Positions 34,634 to 45,164 are shown, counted from the stretch's first letter. The stretch: 64,000 bases of DNA from Paenibacillus sp. NAIST15-1 (GCF_001894745.1 NZ_BBYF01000008.1:62001-126000), one strand, 5' to 3'. Notes: generated by a model not told the origin, from the sequence alone. Made by a program: numbers and translations.

Positions 34634-36970
34634 TCAATGTTTCAGATGTGTATCCAAAAACTTCACCATGGCATTGTAGAATTCGATGCGGTTTTCCTCA
34701 TTGTTGAAGCCGTGGCCTTCGTTGTCCTTCACCATATATTCGACGTCAACGCCTCTCTTCTTGAGGGCTTCGACGATTTGATCGGATTCGGCTTTGTTCA
34801 CGCGCGGATCGTTGGCGCCCTGCGCAACAAAGAGCGGCGTTGTGATTTTGTCCGCATGGAATACAGGAGATACGGACTTCAGCATGTCTTTGTCCTTCTC
34901 CGGATGGCCGATGCGCTCATAGAACATGTTGCGGTTCGCTTCCCAATAAGGCGGCAATGTATCAAGCAGGGTGAAGATGTTGGATACCCCGACATAATCG
35001 ACGGCTGCTGCATACATGTCCGGTGTGAACGTAATGCCGGCTAGTGTCGCATATCCGCCGAAGGATGCACCGTAAATGCCGACGCGCTTCGGATCGGCGA
35101 TGCCTTGCTTGATTGCCCATTGTACGCCATCCGTGATGTCATTTTGAATGTTGCGGCCCCACTGCTTGTTGCCGGCGTCGATGAATGCTTTTCCGTAACC
35201 CGTAGAGGAGCGGAAATTAACCTGCAGCACGGCATAGCCGCGATTAGCCAGCAGCTGAGCTTCTGTATTGAAGCCCCACATGTCGCGGGTCCATGGACCG
35301 CCATGCGGATTGACGATCAGAGGGAGGTTCTCCGGTGTCTTATTCTTCGGCAGCGTTAAGTAGCCATGAATCGTCATGCCGTCTCTGCTCTTATAGGAGA
35401 TCGGGTGCATGTCCGCCATCTGCTCTGAATTGAGCCAGTCACTCAGGTTGGCGAGCAGCGTCAATTGATCCGTTGTGGAATCATAGTAATAATACTTGCC
35501 CTGCACTTTGTCAGTGGATAGGCTGACGATGAGCTTGGTCTTGTCTTCATTGTAGTCGTTGATGCCGATTTCGCTTTCTGTTGCATGCAGCTTGTGCTGA
35601 AGTTTTTTGTGCAAAGCCTCGAATGATTCATCAAAATATTTCACATGTACTTTATCCGTTATATATGCAGTCATGAGCAGTTTATCCTGCTTATGGTCAT
35701 ACACCGCTCCTGCCAGATCGACGTCCGGATGGGAGTAGATCAGCTGCTCATTGCCCTGAAGGTCGTACTTGACGAGCGCGGACTTGTCGCGACCTTTGTT
35801 GGATACAGCATAGATCGTCTTATTGTCCTTAGAGAAGCCGAGCGGGCTAACATTGTCGCCGCCTGATGTCGTAATGAATGGCTTGAATTCGTCTTGCTCT
35901 GTTGCCCGGTACAATACGACGCCCTCGATGCCGTCTGAAGCAACGGCAAGGCGAATTTTGCCGTCATGGTCGGCAATCCACTCTTGAATGTCGCCAGGAT
36001 TTTTCGCGACCAGCTTCGTTTCGCCTGTCTTGATGTTCAGCTTGTACACGTCGAATGCCTTGGCGTCTTCTTTGTTCATGGAGACGAGAATCTCGTCCTT
36101 AACGCCGGACAGTGCACTGACTACGCCGACTCGAACCTTATCGAATGGCGTTAATTCCTTCTCTTCATTGCCGTTGAACGCTGCGGAGTACAGGTGGAAG
36201 TTCTCGTCCCCGCCCTTGTCCTTCAAGTAGAGGATATGATCGCCTTTCCAGAAGAAGCCGGAAATATCGCGATCCTTGGAGCTCGTTACGCGCACTGGCT
36301 CGCTGGAACCGTCCATCTTCTGTACGAAGACATTCGAGCGATTTTCCCACGGTGCTGCATAGGAAATATAATTGCCGTCCGGAGACAGCTGATAGGAGAA
36401 GCTTCCAGGGTTGCGCATGAAATCCTCGACGGAAATTTGCGGCACGCCCTTATTGTCGATGCCTGAACGGCTCAGCTCCACAACGTTCTCGAGTGCGGAT
36501 GCAGCCTCGCGCAGAGTTGCTGCGTTATTCTCATGCAGTTTCCCATCTGGGAATCCCTTGAGCAAGCCCAGCGTCTTAGCGCGTTCCGCATAATCGGTCA
36601 AGCTCTTCTCGTCTTGCTCCTTGCCAAGCGCACGAACGAGGATGCGGGCAATCTCGCCGCGCTTAATCGGCGCATCAAGAGAGGCGAAATCTCCGTCAGC
36701 TACCAATCCCGCATTCTTAGCAGCCTTCATTGGCTCGATTCCGTGTTGGTACGTGAGTGCCAAGACAGCAAGGCGGACGAACTCGTCAACGGAAACCGTA
36801 GACGTCAGCTTCGCATGTTCATCCAAAATTCCTTTGGACGTAAGCGTCTGAATCCCATTCTGGTACCAAGTTGCAGCTTCGGTTGGCTTCTGTGCCATGA
36901 CGGACGTCGGCAGCGATGCGGCAAGCACGGCCGCGAGTGATGCAGCAATCCATTTCTTTTTCAATGACAT
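34634..36970 (-). CDS. Secreted S9 prolyl oligopeptidase-like enzyme with SLH-like N-terminus, 778 aa
   Basis: ATG 36970 lies behind AAGGGG. A signal peptide (KKKWIAASLAAVLAASLPTSVMAQ) is followed by an SLH-like region at about residues 30-165 (IKRGEIARILVRAL, LLKGFPDGKLHENN) that would tie the protein to the cell wall. A beta-propeller domain spans about 190-520, and an alpha/beta hydrolase domain makes up the last 250 residues. The catalytic triad is visible: Ser in GIYGASFGGYATLAG, Asp in ANDPRVN, His in NEGHGF. Family members cleave oligopeptides. A close paralogue is encoded directly upstream at 37147. Confidence 0.88.
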   Translation of the reverse strand: MSLKKKWIAASLAAVLAASLPTSVMAQKPTEAATWYQNGIQTLTSKGILDEHAKLTSTVSVDEFVRLAVLALTYQHGIEPMKAAKNAGLVADGDFASLDAPIKRGEIARILVRALGKEQDEKSLTDYAERAKTLGLLKGFPDGKLHENNAATLREAASALENVVELSRSGIDNKGVPQISVEDFMRNPGSFSYQLSPDGNYISYAAPWENRSNVFVQKMDGSSEPVRVTSSKDRDISGFFWKGDHILYLKDKGGDENFHLYSAAFNGNEEKELTPFDKVRVGVVSALSGVKDEILVSMNKEDAKAFDVYKLNIKTGETKLVAKNPGDIQEWIADHDGKIRLAVASDGIEGVVLYRATEQDEFKPFITTSGGDNVSPLGFSKDNKTIYAVSNKGRDKSALVKYDLQGNEQLIYSHPDVDLAGAVYDHKQDKLLMTAYITDKVHVKYFDESFEALHKKLQHKLHATESEIGINDYNEDKTKLIVSLSTDKVQGKYYYYDSTTDQLTLLANLSDWLNSEQMADMHPISYKSRDGMTIHGYLTLPKNKTPENLPLIVNPHGGPWTRDMWGFNTEAQLLANRGYAVLQVNFRSSTGYGKAFIDAGNKQWGRNIQNDITDGVQWAIKQGIADPKRVGIYGASFGGYATLAGITFTPDMYAAAVDYVGVSNIFTLLDTLPPYWEANRNMFYERIGHPEKDKDMLKSVSPVFHADKITTPLFVAQGANDPRVNKAESDQIVEALKKRGVDVEYMVKDNEGHGFNNEENRIEFYNAMVKFLDTHLKH

Positions 36971-37100
36971 GAACCCCTTTGTATATGCTCATAATTTTAA
37001 TTACTTCAAGTATATACGTAAATATTGGGATTACAGGATTCATGTAAAATATAACAGTTCAAGAAATATATTGTTCTTACACATCGCCATACATACAAAA

Positions 37101-37134
37101 AAAAGGGCCCTTTCTCATGGAAAAGAGCCCTTTT
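37101..37134. terminator. Terminator of the upstream paralogue
   Basis: AAAGGGC and GCCCTTT form a stem with A and T runs at both ends. It lies between the paired peptidase genes, so each seems to have its own transcript. Confidence 0.8.
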
Positions 37135-37146
37135 ATGGATTGGAAG

Positions 37147-39495
37147 CTATTTTGTTAAATGGGTATCCAAGAACTTCACCATGGCATTGTAGAATTCAAT
37201 TCGATTCTCTTCGTTGTGGAAGCCATGGCCCTCGTTGTCCTTCACCATATACTCTACATTAATGCCTCTCTTCTTGAGTGCTTCAACCATTTGATCAGAT
37301 TCAGCTTTATTTACGCGCGGATCATTGACCCCTTGTGCGACGAAGAGCGGTGTAATGATCTTATCTGCATGGAACACAGGGGATACTTCCTTAAGCAGCT
37401 CCTTATCCTTCTCTGGATGCCCAATCCGTGCATAGAACATATTGCGGTTCGCTTCCCAATACGGCGGCAGCGTATTCAGCAGGGTGAAGATGTTGGACAC
37501 GCCTACATAGTCGACGGCTGCTGCATACAGATCCGGCGTGAAGGTTATGCCGGCCAGCGTTGCGTATCCTCCGAATGATGCGCCATAAATGCCGATGCGG
37601 CTTGGATCTGCAATGCCTTGCTTGATTGCCCATTTCACGCCGTCCGTAATGTCATTTTGAATATCGCGTCCCCACTGCTTGTCGCCAGCATCGATGAATG
37701 CTTTGCCATAACCTGTTGAGGATCGGAAGTTAACTTGCAGCACGGCATAGCCGCGGTTAGCGAGCAGCTGAACCTCGGGATTGAAGCCCCACTCATCGCG
37801 AGCCCAAGGCCCGCCATGAGGATTCACGATAAGCGGGAGCTGTTCGGGCTGCTTATTTTTGGGCAGTGTCAAATAGCCGTAGATCGTTAAGCCATCTCTG
37901 CTCTTATAGGAGATTGGATGCATATCGGCAAGTTGATCCGTTGTAAGCCAGTCGCTTAAGGCAGCAAGGAGCGTCAGCTTATCCGTCGTTGAATCATAGT
38001 AGTAGTATTTTCCCTGCACCTTGTCATTCGACAGACTGACGATGAATTTCGTTCTTGCGTCGTTGTAATCATTGATTTGGATTTCGCTTTCCGTTGCCTG
38101 CAATTTATGTTGCAGCTTTTTGTTCAGAGCTTCGAAGTCCGCATCGAAGTAATAATTATGCTTCTTGTCTGTGATATAGGTAGCCATGAGCAGCTTATCT
38201 TGCTTGTCGTCATATACTGCACGATCTAAGTCGACCTCAGGATGGGAGTAGAGTAGCTGCTCCTTGCCCTGCAGGTCGTATTTGAGCAGCGCAGTTTTAT
38301 CGCGGCCCTTGTTCGATATCGCATAAATGTTCTTGTTGTCCTTCGTGAAGCCAAGCGGGTAGACGGTTTCACCTGTATCCGTTGTGATGAAAGGCTTAAA
38401 TTCTGCGTCCTCTGAATCGCGATAGAGCACTGATCCTTCAATGCCATCCGTAGCAACAGCCATGCGGATGGCGCCATTGTGATCGGCAAGCCAAGATTGG
38501 ATATTGCCAGGGTTTTTCGCTACAAGCTTGGTAGCCCCTGTCTTCACGTTCAATTTATAGACATCGAATGCTCTCGCGTTATCCTTGTTCATCGTAATGA
38601 GTATTTCGTCCTTCACATTGGACAGTGTGCTGACTACCCCGACGCGAACCTTATCGAATGGAGTGAGATCCTTCTCCGCATTGCCGTTGAATGCTGCCGA
38701 ATATAAGTGGTAGTTTTCATCTCCGCCTTTGTCCTTTAAGTACAGGATGTGATCGCCCTTCCAGAAGAACCCCGCAATATCGCGATCCTTGGAGCTAGTG
38801 ATGCGTGCAGGCTCGCTCGAGCCATCCATCTTCTTCACGAATACATTCGTCCGGTTCTCCCAAGCTGCCGCATAAGAAATGTAGTTGCCGTCCGCAGACA
38901 ACTGATACGAGAAGTTGCCAGGGTTGCGCATGAAATCCTCAACGGAAATGAGCGGTACACCCTTGTTGTCGATTTGAGCTAGACGGAGCTTGCGCAGGTT
39001 GCGAAGTGCAGAGGCGGCTTCCCCGATAGTCGCGTCTTTATTTTCATGAAGGCTGCCGTCTGGATAGCCAGTAAGTAAGCCAAGAGATTTAGCACGCAGC
39101 GTATATTCGGTTAATGTCTTCTCGCCGCGTTCCTCTGTGCCAAGTTCATAGGCGCGAACGAGGATACGGGCAAGCTCCCCGCGCGTAATCGGTGCGTCGA
39201 GAGAGGAGAATTCCTCAGCGTCGACCCAGCCTTCATTCGCAACTGCCTTCATTGGATCGATTCCATGCTGGTAGGTGAGCGATAGTGCGGCATAGCGGAT
39301 GAAGTCCTTTACCGGGATTGTGGACGTTGGTTTTGTCTGCTCGGGAAGAATTCCTCTGGAGACGAGCGCCTGAATCCCTTCTGTATACCATGATGAGGCG
39401 GCAGTAGAAGTAGACTTCTGTTGCGCCATGACCGTCAGCGGAAGCGATGCAGCGAGCACAGCAGCAAGTGCGGCGGATATGACTTTCTTTCTCAT
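37147..39495 (-). CDS. Second S9 prolyl oligopeptidase-like enzyme with SLH-like N-terminus, 782 aa
   Basis: ATG 39495 follows a perfect AAGGAGG; the frame is open 25 codons further up. The layout repeats its neighbour: signal peptide (RKKVISAALAAVLAASLPL...), SLH-like region (ITRGELARILVRAYE, GLLTGYPDGSLHENK), propeller, hydrolase domain with GIYGASFGGYATLAG, VNDPRVN and NEGHGF. The hydrolase halves of the two proteins are almost the same, and the N-terminal SLH parts differ more. This is a tandem duplication with divergence in the anchoring part. Confidence 0.88.
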   Translation of the reverse strand: MRKKVISAALAAVLAASLPLTVMAQQKSTSTAASSWYTEGIQALVSRGILPEQTKPTSTIPVKDFIRYAALSLTYQHGIDPMKAVANEGWVDAEEFSSLDAPITRGELARILVRAYELGTEERGEKTLTEYTLRAKSLGLLTGYPDGSLHENKDATIGEAASALRNLRKLRLAQIDNKGVPLISVEDFMRNPGNFSYQLSADGNYISYAAAWENRTNVFVKKMDGSSEPARITSSKDRDIAGFFWKGDHILYLKDKGGDENYHLYSAAFNGNAEKDLTPFDKVRVGVVSTLSNVKDEILITMNKDNARAFDVYKLNVKTGATKLVAKNPGNIQSWLADHNGAIRMAVATDGIEGSVLYRDSEDAEFKPFITTDTGETVYPLGFTKDNKNIYAISNKGRDKTALLKYDLQGKEQLLYSHPEVDLDRAVYDDKQDKLLMATYITDKKHNYYFDADFEALNKKLQHKLQATESEIQINDYNDARTKFIVSLSNDKVQGKYYYYDSTTDKLTLLAALSDWLTTDQLADMHPISYKSRDGLTIYGYLTLPKNKQPEQLPLIVNPHGGPWARDEWGFNPEVQLLANRGYAVLQVNFRSSTGYGKAFIDAGDKQWGRDIQNDITDGVKWAIKQGIADPSRIGIYGASFGGYATLAGITFTPDLYAAAVDYVGVSNIFTLLNTLPPYWEANRNMFYARIGHPEKDKELLKEVSPVFHADKIITPLFVAQGVNDPRVNKAESDQMVEALKKRGINVEYMVKDNEGHGFHNEENRIEFYNAMVKFLDTHLTK

Positions 39496-39678
39496 GAATT
39501 GAATAACCTCCTTATATGTACAGACCCATATATGTATATGATGGAGCTTTTTATTTAGTATTTGGATCAATTGTATGTATTAGGTAGGTTATATGGAATC
39601 GTGTGAAATATACGCGAACACCCCGGATAGACGCTGACTGCTGACGTCCGTTCCAGGGTGCTGCAAGTAGGTGTGAAG

Positions 39679-41130
39679 TTATTGGATGGAGTAAGGAAGC
39701 TTGAATGTCCACAGTTCAGTGCCGTTGTCGGACGAGCTGCTGTCCACACCGAAGTCGTTATCATTGACGATTACGAGTTTGTTGCCGTCTACGAGGGATA
39801 CACCTTCAATTTTCTCATACGGATATTTGAATTCAACTGCATCCAATACAGTGCGCTTCGCAAGCGGCAGAATGCTGTTGGATTTCAGATCAGCAAGAGA
39901 CATTTGCTCCAGTGTCTTGCCAGACTTCTCGTCGTCATACTTGCCAAGAATATTCGTTGCTGTCGTGAGATCGACCGCATAAATGCGCTTCAATTGAGCT
40001 TTATCGCCTGCATTTTTGTCACGTTCGTCAATCAGCAGCGTATTCTCGTTGATGGCTACCACGTCCGAGATGACAATGTCTGCTTGATCCAGACCGGTGA
40101 ACTGCTTGGCATCCTCTGTCACATATACATATTCAGCCACTGGCTGCAATGTCGCAAGATCGAACTTGATGATGCGTAGTTGACGCGAGTTGTCTGTAGA
40201 CTTGTCTGGATTGCGCAGCGGGCTTTGCATAGACATGAACATGTACTTGCCGTCTGGCGTAATACCGACGCCTTCAGCACCGCGATTTTGGCGAAGCTTA
40301 TTGTATACGGATGGAAGAACTTCTCTAGCTGGTACAAGCGGTGTAGAGACTTGTGCAGCCCATCCTTTTGGAACAATGCGCTCAATAATCGTACCGTCGC
40401 GCTTCACATGAACGATGGAAGGGCCGTATTCATCCGAGATCCAGAACGTGTCATCCTTCGCGTTATAGGCAAGACCCTCGATATCGAGTCCGTATGGATC
40501 GTAGGCTAGCCCTTTTTCCCCTTTGGCATCGAATGGGGCTTCGTCACGACCTTTACTATTCGGAAGTCCGGTAATATGAGCATTTCCCGTCGTCGGATTT
40601 TTACCATTCACCTTGAGTGGGATTTGCTCCAATATTTTAATTTCATCTTTATCGATTTGAATCTTGTATAAGCTAGGCGTATAGCTTGCTAACGGGAACG
40701 TCCGGCGAGTTTTACCGCCAACCTCAACTTGGCCATTCGGGCCACGGTCAGCAGTGGAGTAGAACACATTGTCAGGATCGCCAGGCACATGAGTCAAGGA
40801 TGAACCAATGCCCATCTTAATTCCTTCAGCTAAGTTCGCTGCATTGAGCTTGTACTTGCCAGTCAACTCAGGCTTGTCCGTCAACGCAACACTGCCTCTG
40901 AATTCATCCCAATCTACATATTTGCCTGTTACTTCACTAAGTGCGCGAAGAGGCATATACAGACGGGAGTCGATTTCTACAGCCGGCGAAGCAGGCGTAA
41001 CCGTTTGCCCGTTGCTCGTGTACGTAACGTGAGATGCCGGTACGCTTTCGGCAGCTTGTACCGAAGTAATTCCTGTTCCAGCAGTCAATGTCAATGCGGT
41101 TGCTAGCGCGATCATAGCTTTCTTTTTCAT
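39679..41130 (-). CDS. Secreted phytase-like esterase domain protein with copper-amine-oxidase-N domain, 483 aa
   Basis: ATG 41130 follows GAGGGACATAAC. After the signal peptide (ending SVQAAES) comes a stalk-type copper amine oxidase N domain at about residues 35-95 (SNGQTVTPASPAVEIDSRLY, then MPLRALSE). The rest is the esterase-like activity of phytase domain (PF13449 type), a beta-propeller with GLAYDPYGLDIEGLAYN, DDTFWISDEYGPSI and GVGITPDGKYMFM. Such proteins are found with phosphate-starvation genes. A wall-associated phosphoesterase or lactonase role is plausible; no Pho box was recognised. Confidence 0.8.
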   Translation of the reverse strand: MKKKAMIALATALTLTAGTGITSVQAAESVPASHVTYTSNGQTVTPASPAVEIDSRLYMPLRALSEVTGKYVDWDEFRGSVALTDKPELTGKYKLNAANLAEGIKMGIGSSLTHVPGDPDNVFYSTADRGPNGQVEVGGKTRRTFPLASYTPSLYKIQIDKDEIKILEQIPLKVNGKNPTTGNAHITGLPNSKGRDEAPFDAKGEKGLAYDPYGLDIEGLAYNAKDDTFWISDEYGPSIVHVKRDGTIIERIVPKGWAAQVSTPLVPAREVLPSVYNKLRQNRGAEGVGITPDGKYMFMSMQSPLRNPDKSTDNSRQLRIIKFDLATLQPVAEYVYVTEDAKQFTGLDQADIVISDVVAINENTLLIDERDKNAGDKAQLKRIYAVDLTTATNILGKYDDEKSGKTLEQMSLADLKSNSILPLAKRTVLDAVEFKYPYEKIEGVSLVDGNKLVIVNDNDFGVDSSSSDNGTELWTFKLPYSIQ

Positions 41131-41401
41131 TTGTTATGTCCCTCCATAAGACGAATCTATAAAATGTGCATTCTTGTCTGTTCACCTGGATTATAGCAAC
41201 CGCTTGTTAAGGTTATGTAATGGAAGGGTTAAGGAGATGTAATGGAAAACTTGAGAGTTTGTAAATAGAGGGGCATACAAATAAAAACGGAAATCGGGAG
41301 GTAAAGTCTAGCGATAGGCTTGTATGCTTCTAGCATCATTATCTGCTCGATATAAGAGTAAAAATTCATATCAGAAAATCCCAATTTTGAACGTAATATA
41401 G

Positions 41402-41430
41402 TTGACAGTAAAAAATAGACTAGGTACACT
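41402..41430 (+). promoter_or_regulatory. Sigma-A promoter of htpG
   Basis: TTGACA (41402-41407) and TACACT (41425-41430) are spaced by 17 bases. Transcription would start just before the CIRCE element at 41443. Confidence 0.85.
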
Positions 41431-41442
41431 ATTACTATATTG

Positions 41443-41469
41443 TTAGCACTCTGTGTAGTGGAGTGCTAA
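41443..41469. promoter_or_regulatory. Perfect CIRCE element (HrcA operator)
   Basis: TTAGCACTC (41443-41451), a 9-base spacer and GAGTGCTAA (41461-41469) match the CIRCE consensus exactly. It lies between the promoter and the htpG start, in the usual position for repression by HrcA. Confidence 0.95.
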
Positions 41470-41543
41470 TCCATTACTTACTATAATGATAATGACTACG
41501 TGTAAGTAATGACATGAAAAGATATGAGAGGGGATTTTTATTC

Positions 41544-43421
41544 ATGGCTAAGAAGCAATTCAAAGCAGAATCCAAGCGTTTGTTGGAAATGATGATCAAC
41601 TCGATCTACACGCAGCGGGAAATCTTCCTTAGAGAGCTCATCTCCAATGCGAGCGACGCGATCGACAAAATGTACTATAAAGCCTTGTCTGATGACAATG
41701 TGGTGTTCAATAAAGAAGATTACTTCATTAAAGTATCGGTTGATAAAGAGAACCGTACGTTGACAATAGCCGATACAGGGATCGGGATGACGAAGGAAGA
41801 ACTGGAGAACAACCTCGGCGTTATCGCGAAAAGCGGCTCCCTTGCCTTCAAGACGGAGAATGAAGCGAAGGATGGCCATAACATTATCGGCCAATTCGGT
41901 GTAGGCTTCTATTCCGCATTTATGGTTGCTGATGTCGTGACGGTAATTAGTAAGGCGTTCGGCAGTGATGAAGCGTTCAAATGGGAATCGAAGGGTGTAG
42001 ACGGGTACACGATTGAGCCTAGCGAGAAGGATGTGCCGGGTACGGTTATCACATTGAAGATCAAGCCGAACACGGAAGACGATCAATATGACGAGTATTT
42101 GGATGAATACCGTCTGAAGTCGATCGTGAAGAAATATTCGGACTTCATCCGTTACCCGATCAAGATGGATGTGACGAAGCATCGTCCGAAGGAAGATGAC
42201 GATAAGGAATTCGAAGCGTATCAAGAAGAAGAAACAGTGAACAGCATGGTTCCGATCTGGCGCAAAAATAAGAATGAGCTGACGACAGAAGACTATGAGA
42301 ACTTCTACAGTGAGAAGCGTTATGGCTTCGACAAGCCGCTGAAGCATATTCATATCAGCGCTGACGGCGCTGTTGTATATAATGCGATCTTGTACATTCC
42401 AGAGAATACGCCATTCGACTATTATACGAAGGAATATGAGAAGGGGCTTGAGCTGTACTCGAACGGCGTGTTGATCATGAACAAATGCGCAGAACTGCTC
42501 CCAGACTACTTCAGCTTCGTGAAAGGGATGGTCGATTCCGAGGATCTGTCCTTGAACATCTCACGCGAAATGCTGCAGCATGACCGCCAGTTGAGCTTGA
42601 TCGCGAAGAATATCAAGAACAAGATTAAGAGCCAGCTGCAATCCTTGATGAAGGACGAAAGAGAGAAGTACGAGCAGTTCTTCCAATCGTTCGGCAGACA
42701 GTTGAAGTATGGTGTGTACAGCGACTATGGCATGAACAAGGATGTGCTGCAAGACCTGATCATGTTCTACTCCTCCAAGGAGAAGAAGTTGGTATCGTTG
42801 GATGAGTACGTAGAAAGAATGCCAGAAGATCAGAAATACATTTACTACGCAGTTGGCGAATCGATCGAACGTATCGAGAAGCTGCCGCAAACTGAGCTTG
42901 TGTTGGATAAGGGCTATGAGATTCTGTACTTCACAGACGACATTGATGAGTTCGCGATTAAGATGCTCATGAAGTACAAGGAGAAGGAATTCAAGAACGT
43001 ATCGAGCGGCGATCTCGGCATCGAGTCCGATGGCGATGACAAGTCTGCTGACGAACAAGACGAGAACAAGGAACTGTTCGAGGCGATGAAGGACATCTTG
43101 AAGGATAAGGTGAAGAGCGTTAAAGCCTCGAAGCGCTTGAAGTCCCATCCAGTATGCTTGTCTGCAGAAGGCGAAGTATCCATCGAGATGGAAAAAGTGT
43201 TGAATGCGATGCCGAACAACCAAGCGGTGAAAGCCGATAAGGTGCTCGAAATCAACGTGAACCACGAAGTGTTCCAATCTCTGAAGAATGCTCATGCATC
43301 CGATGAAGAGAAGCTGAGCCTGTATACGAACCTGCTGTACAGCCAAGCACTCTTGATTGAAGGCTTGCCGCTGCAGGATCCAGTGGAGTTCACGAACGAT
43401 ATGTGCAAGATAATGGTGTAA
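41544..43421 (+). CDS. htpG: Hsp90-family chaperone HtpG, 625 aa
   Basis: ATG 41544 (start [14 protein letters not shown]) follows AGAGGGG; a longer frame from 41514 lacks a site. The GHKL ATPase motifs are all present: [24 protein letters not shown] and [13 protein letters not shown]. The middle domain and the C-terminal dimerisation domain are complete, and the length matches bacterial HtpG. An acidic insert lies at about residue 490-515 ([17 protein letters not shown]). ATP-driven cytosolic chaperone. Regulation by HrcA is shown by the CIRCE element; in Bacillus subtilis htpG is instead a class III heat-shock gene. Confidence 0.97.
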   Translation: MAKKQFKAESKRLLEMMINSIYTQREIFLRELISNASDAIDKMYYKALSDDNVVFNKEDYFIKVSVDKENRTLTIADTGIGMTKEELENNLGVIAKSGSLAFKTENEAKDGHNIIGQFGVGFYSAFMVADVVTVISKAFGSDEAFKWESKGVDGYTIEPSEKDVPGTVITLKIKPNTEDDQYDEYLDEYRLKSIVKKYSDFIRYPIKMDVTKHRPKEDDDKEFEAYQEEETVNSMVPIWRKNKNELTTEDYENFYSEKRYGFDKPLKHIHISADGAVVYNAILYIPENTPFDYYTKEYEKGLELYSNGVLIMNKCAELLPDYFSFVKGMVDSEDLSLNISREMLQHDRQLSLIAKNIKNKIKSQLQSLMKDEREKYEQFFQSFGRQLKYGVYSDYGMNKDVLQDLIMFYSSKEKKLVSLDEYVERMPEDQKYIYYAVGESIERIEKLPQTELVLDKGYEILYFTDDIDEFAIKMLMKYKEKEFKNVSSGDLGIESDGDDKSADEQDENKELFEAMKDILKDKVKSVKASKRLKSHPVCLSAEGEVSIEMEKVLNAMPNNQAVKADKVLEINVNHEVFQSLKNAHASDEEKLSLYTNLLYSQALLIEGLPLQDPVEFTNDMCKIMV

Positions 43422-43467
43422 CGAAGAGGTTCTCTTCGATACAATGAAAGAAATCATGATGGAAGAT

Positions 43468-43505
43468 AACCCGCTGTCGGCCCAAGCGCTGGCAGCGGGT
43501 TTTTG
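43468..43505 (+). terminator. Terminator of htpG
   Basis: AACCCGCTG (43468-43476) pairs with CAGCGGGTT (43493-43501), followed by TTTT. It lies between convergent genes. Confidence 0.9.
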
Positions 43506-43512
43506 CGTTTGG

Positions 43513-44598
43513 CTATCTGCACTTCAGGAGGACGTCAATGGCCTTGAACATAATGCGAACTGCCTTAGCGGTGGATCGCAGTTGATTCAAACTGCAGATC
43601 AGATAGGCATCGAGGGCGGGATGATAGAACATAACGGTTCCGGAATAGCCCCATGCGCCCCACGCATTATATCTTGCCGGGAATAAGATTGGAACGGTTC
43701 GAAAGCGGACGATGCCGTACCCATAATCCACGCCCGGCCTGAACTTCGTCCATACTTGCATGCGCTGGAGGCTTTCGTTGGATATCAACTTGCCGCTCGT
43801 AAGAGCCTTCATGAATGTCAGCAAGTTCTCTGAGGTCGATATTAAGGCGCCGCCTGCGTATTCCATGCTGATGCTTTTGTAATGGGTGATTGCAGTCTGG
43901 CCGGCATATAAGTCGGCCATGGGATAAGGGTCTTCTACTGCCGGTGTAGAATAAAACGCCATATGCGTATGATGGAGCTGCAGCGGTTCGAATAAGTAAC
44001 GGCGAAATGCTTCATGGAGTGGATTGGATGTAATGTTTTCAATGAGTAAGCCTAGTAAGTGGTATCCGGTATCCGAGTAATGGATTCCCTGTCCGGGAGG
44101 GAAATGGGAAGTCAGATGCTCTTTGGACCATTGGATAACCTCCTGCGGCGTCCATTGGCGCGAAGGTTCCGAGGTGAACAGATCGAGCATCCGCGGGCCT
44201 TGCTTGGGGCGATCCTCAAAGTAATCGTTCAATCCGGACGTATGGCTGAGCAGATGCTTGATTTGAATTTGAGTAGAGTAATCGGTGCCCTTGTAAACAT
44301 GCAGTTTGTGCATCAGCTCAGAGGGAAGGTAATGATGGATGGGATCTTCGTAGGTGAGCTTGCCCTCTTCGGCGAGCATTGCCGTAAGTACCGAGGTGAA
44401 CAGCTTGCTTATGCTGGCAATATAATAGCGCTGCTGCGGAAGAGATGGCTGACCTCGTGTCGTGCCTTCCGCCATGTTCAGATGAATGCCCAAGGGCTCG
44501 CAATGTACGAGAAAATAGGCATTATGAAGCTTGCGATTACGCTGAATAACGCTTCTAAACTGCCGCTCGATTCGACTCATCGCTTCCTGACGGTTCAT
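43513..44598 (-). CDS. Serine hydrolase, beta-lactamase/class C-like, 361 aa
   Basis: The protein has the SxxK motif of this fold (ASISKLFTSVLTAML), the YxD/N tyrosine motif (HYSDTGYHLLGLLIEN) and a late GYSGT segment in place of KTG. There is no signal peptide, so it is probably cytosolic. Members act as esterases or peptidases rather than true beta-lactamases. The start overlaps the end of the upstream TetR gene by 4 bases; the two form an operon, so the regulator may respond to the enzyme's substrate. Confidence 0.82.
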   Translation of the reverse strand: MNRQEAMSRIERQFRSVIQRNRKLHNAYFLVHCEPLGIHLNMAEGTTRGQPSLPQQRYYIASISKLFTSVLTAMLAEEGKLTYEDPIHHYLPSELMHKLHVYKGTDYSTQIQIKHLLSHTSGLNDYFEDRPKQGPRMLDLFTSEPSRQWTPQEVIQWSKEHLTSHFPPGQGIHYSDTGYHLLGLLIENITSNPLHEAFRRYLFEPLQLHHTHMAFYSTPAVEDPYPMADLYAGQTAITHYKSISMEYAGGALISTSENLLTFMKALTSGKLISNESLQRMQVWTKFRPGVDYGYGIVRFRTVPILFPARYNAWGAWGYSGTVMFYHPALDAYLICSLNQLRSTAKAVRIMFKAIDVLLKCR

Positions 44599-45164
44599 AA
44601 TTGCTCCCCTTTCTGCCGCATGCGGGCGGCAGCGATAATATCGGCGGACGTACTGTCCATGACCTCAATGTCATTGAAGCCTTCTGGCAGCAGGCCATTA
44701 GCCGTCATAACGGACAGACCTAGTGTAAATATTCTCATCTTAAGCAGAATAGGCATCAGCTCTTCGTCTGTGAAATCGGCAAGCTCCGGATCGGTCTTCA
44801 TTCTGTCGATAATGCTGTTCATCTCGCCCGGCTCATGCTGCAAATAGGGGTTCGGTCTCATGACCATGTCGCGGAACAGGAGCGGGTATTCCCTTGCGAA
44901 GCGGAGTGTGGCAACGCCAATATCATGAAATGGCTGGCCCGTATCCTGACTGAGGAGATAATCGTCGCTGAAAGTAAAAATACGCTGTACAACCACTTGA
45001 ATGAGCTCCGCAACATCTGTGAAGTTGACATAAATAGGCGCAATTGAGCTTCCCAGATGTTCTGCGACCTTGCGAATCGTAATGCTGTAGATTCCTTCTC
45101 GCATGGCAATGTTGAAGGCAGCATCAATGATCGTATCCCGCGAAAATTTCGTCTTAGGCGGCAT
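44595..45164 (-). CDS. TetR-family regulator, 189 aa
   Basis: The N-terminal helix-turn-helix is clear (DTIIDAAFNIAMREGIYSITIRKVAEHLGSS in two parts, then APIYVNF for the usual ALYHHF). The helical C-terminal ligand domain is complete. It is co-transcribed with the serine hydrolase. Two palindromes immediately upstream (45205-45231) suit autoregulation. Confidence 0.85.
   Translation of the reverse strand: MPPKTKFSRDTIIDAAFNIAMREGIYSITIRKVAEHLGSSIAPIYVNFTDVAELIQVVVQRIFTFSDDYLLSQDTGQPFHDIGVATLRFAREYPLLFRDMVMRPNPYLQHEPGEMNSIIDRMKTDPELADFTDEELMPILLKMRIFTLGLSVMTANGLLPEGFNDIEVMDSTSADIIAAARMRQKGEQL

Noticed and set aside
41538..42353. Long minus-strand frame inside htpG (and a second at 42561-43457)
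   Set aside because: Both are shadows of a strongly coding gene on the other strand; composition (Leu/Ile/His-rich) is that of reverse-complement frames.
43513..44598. Serine hydrolase as an antibiotic-resistance beta-lactamase
   Set aside because: No signal peptide and no KTG motif; the fold is shared by many esterases and peptidases.
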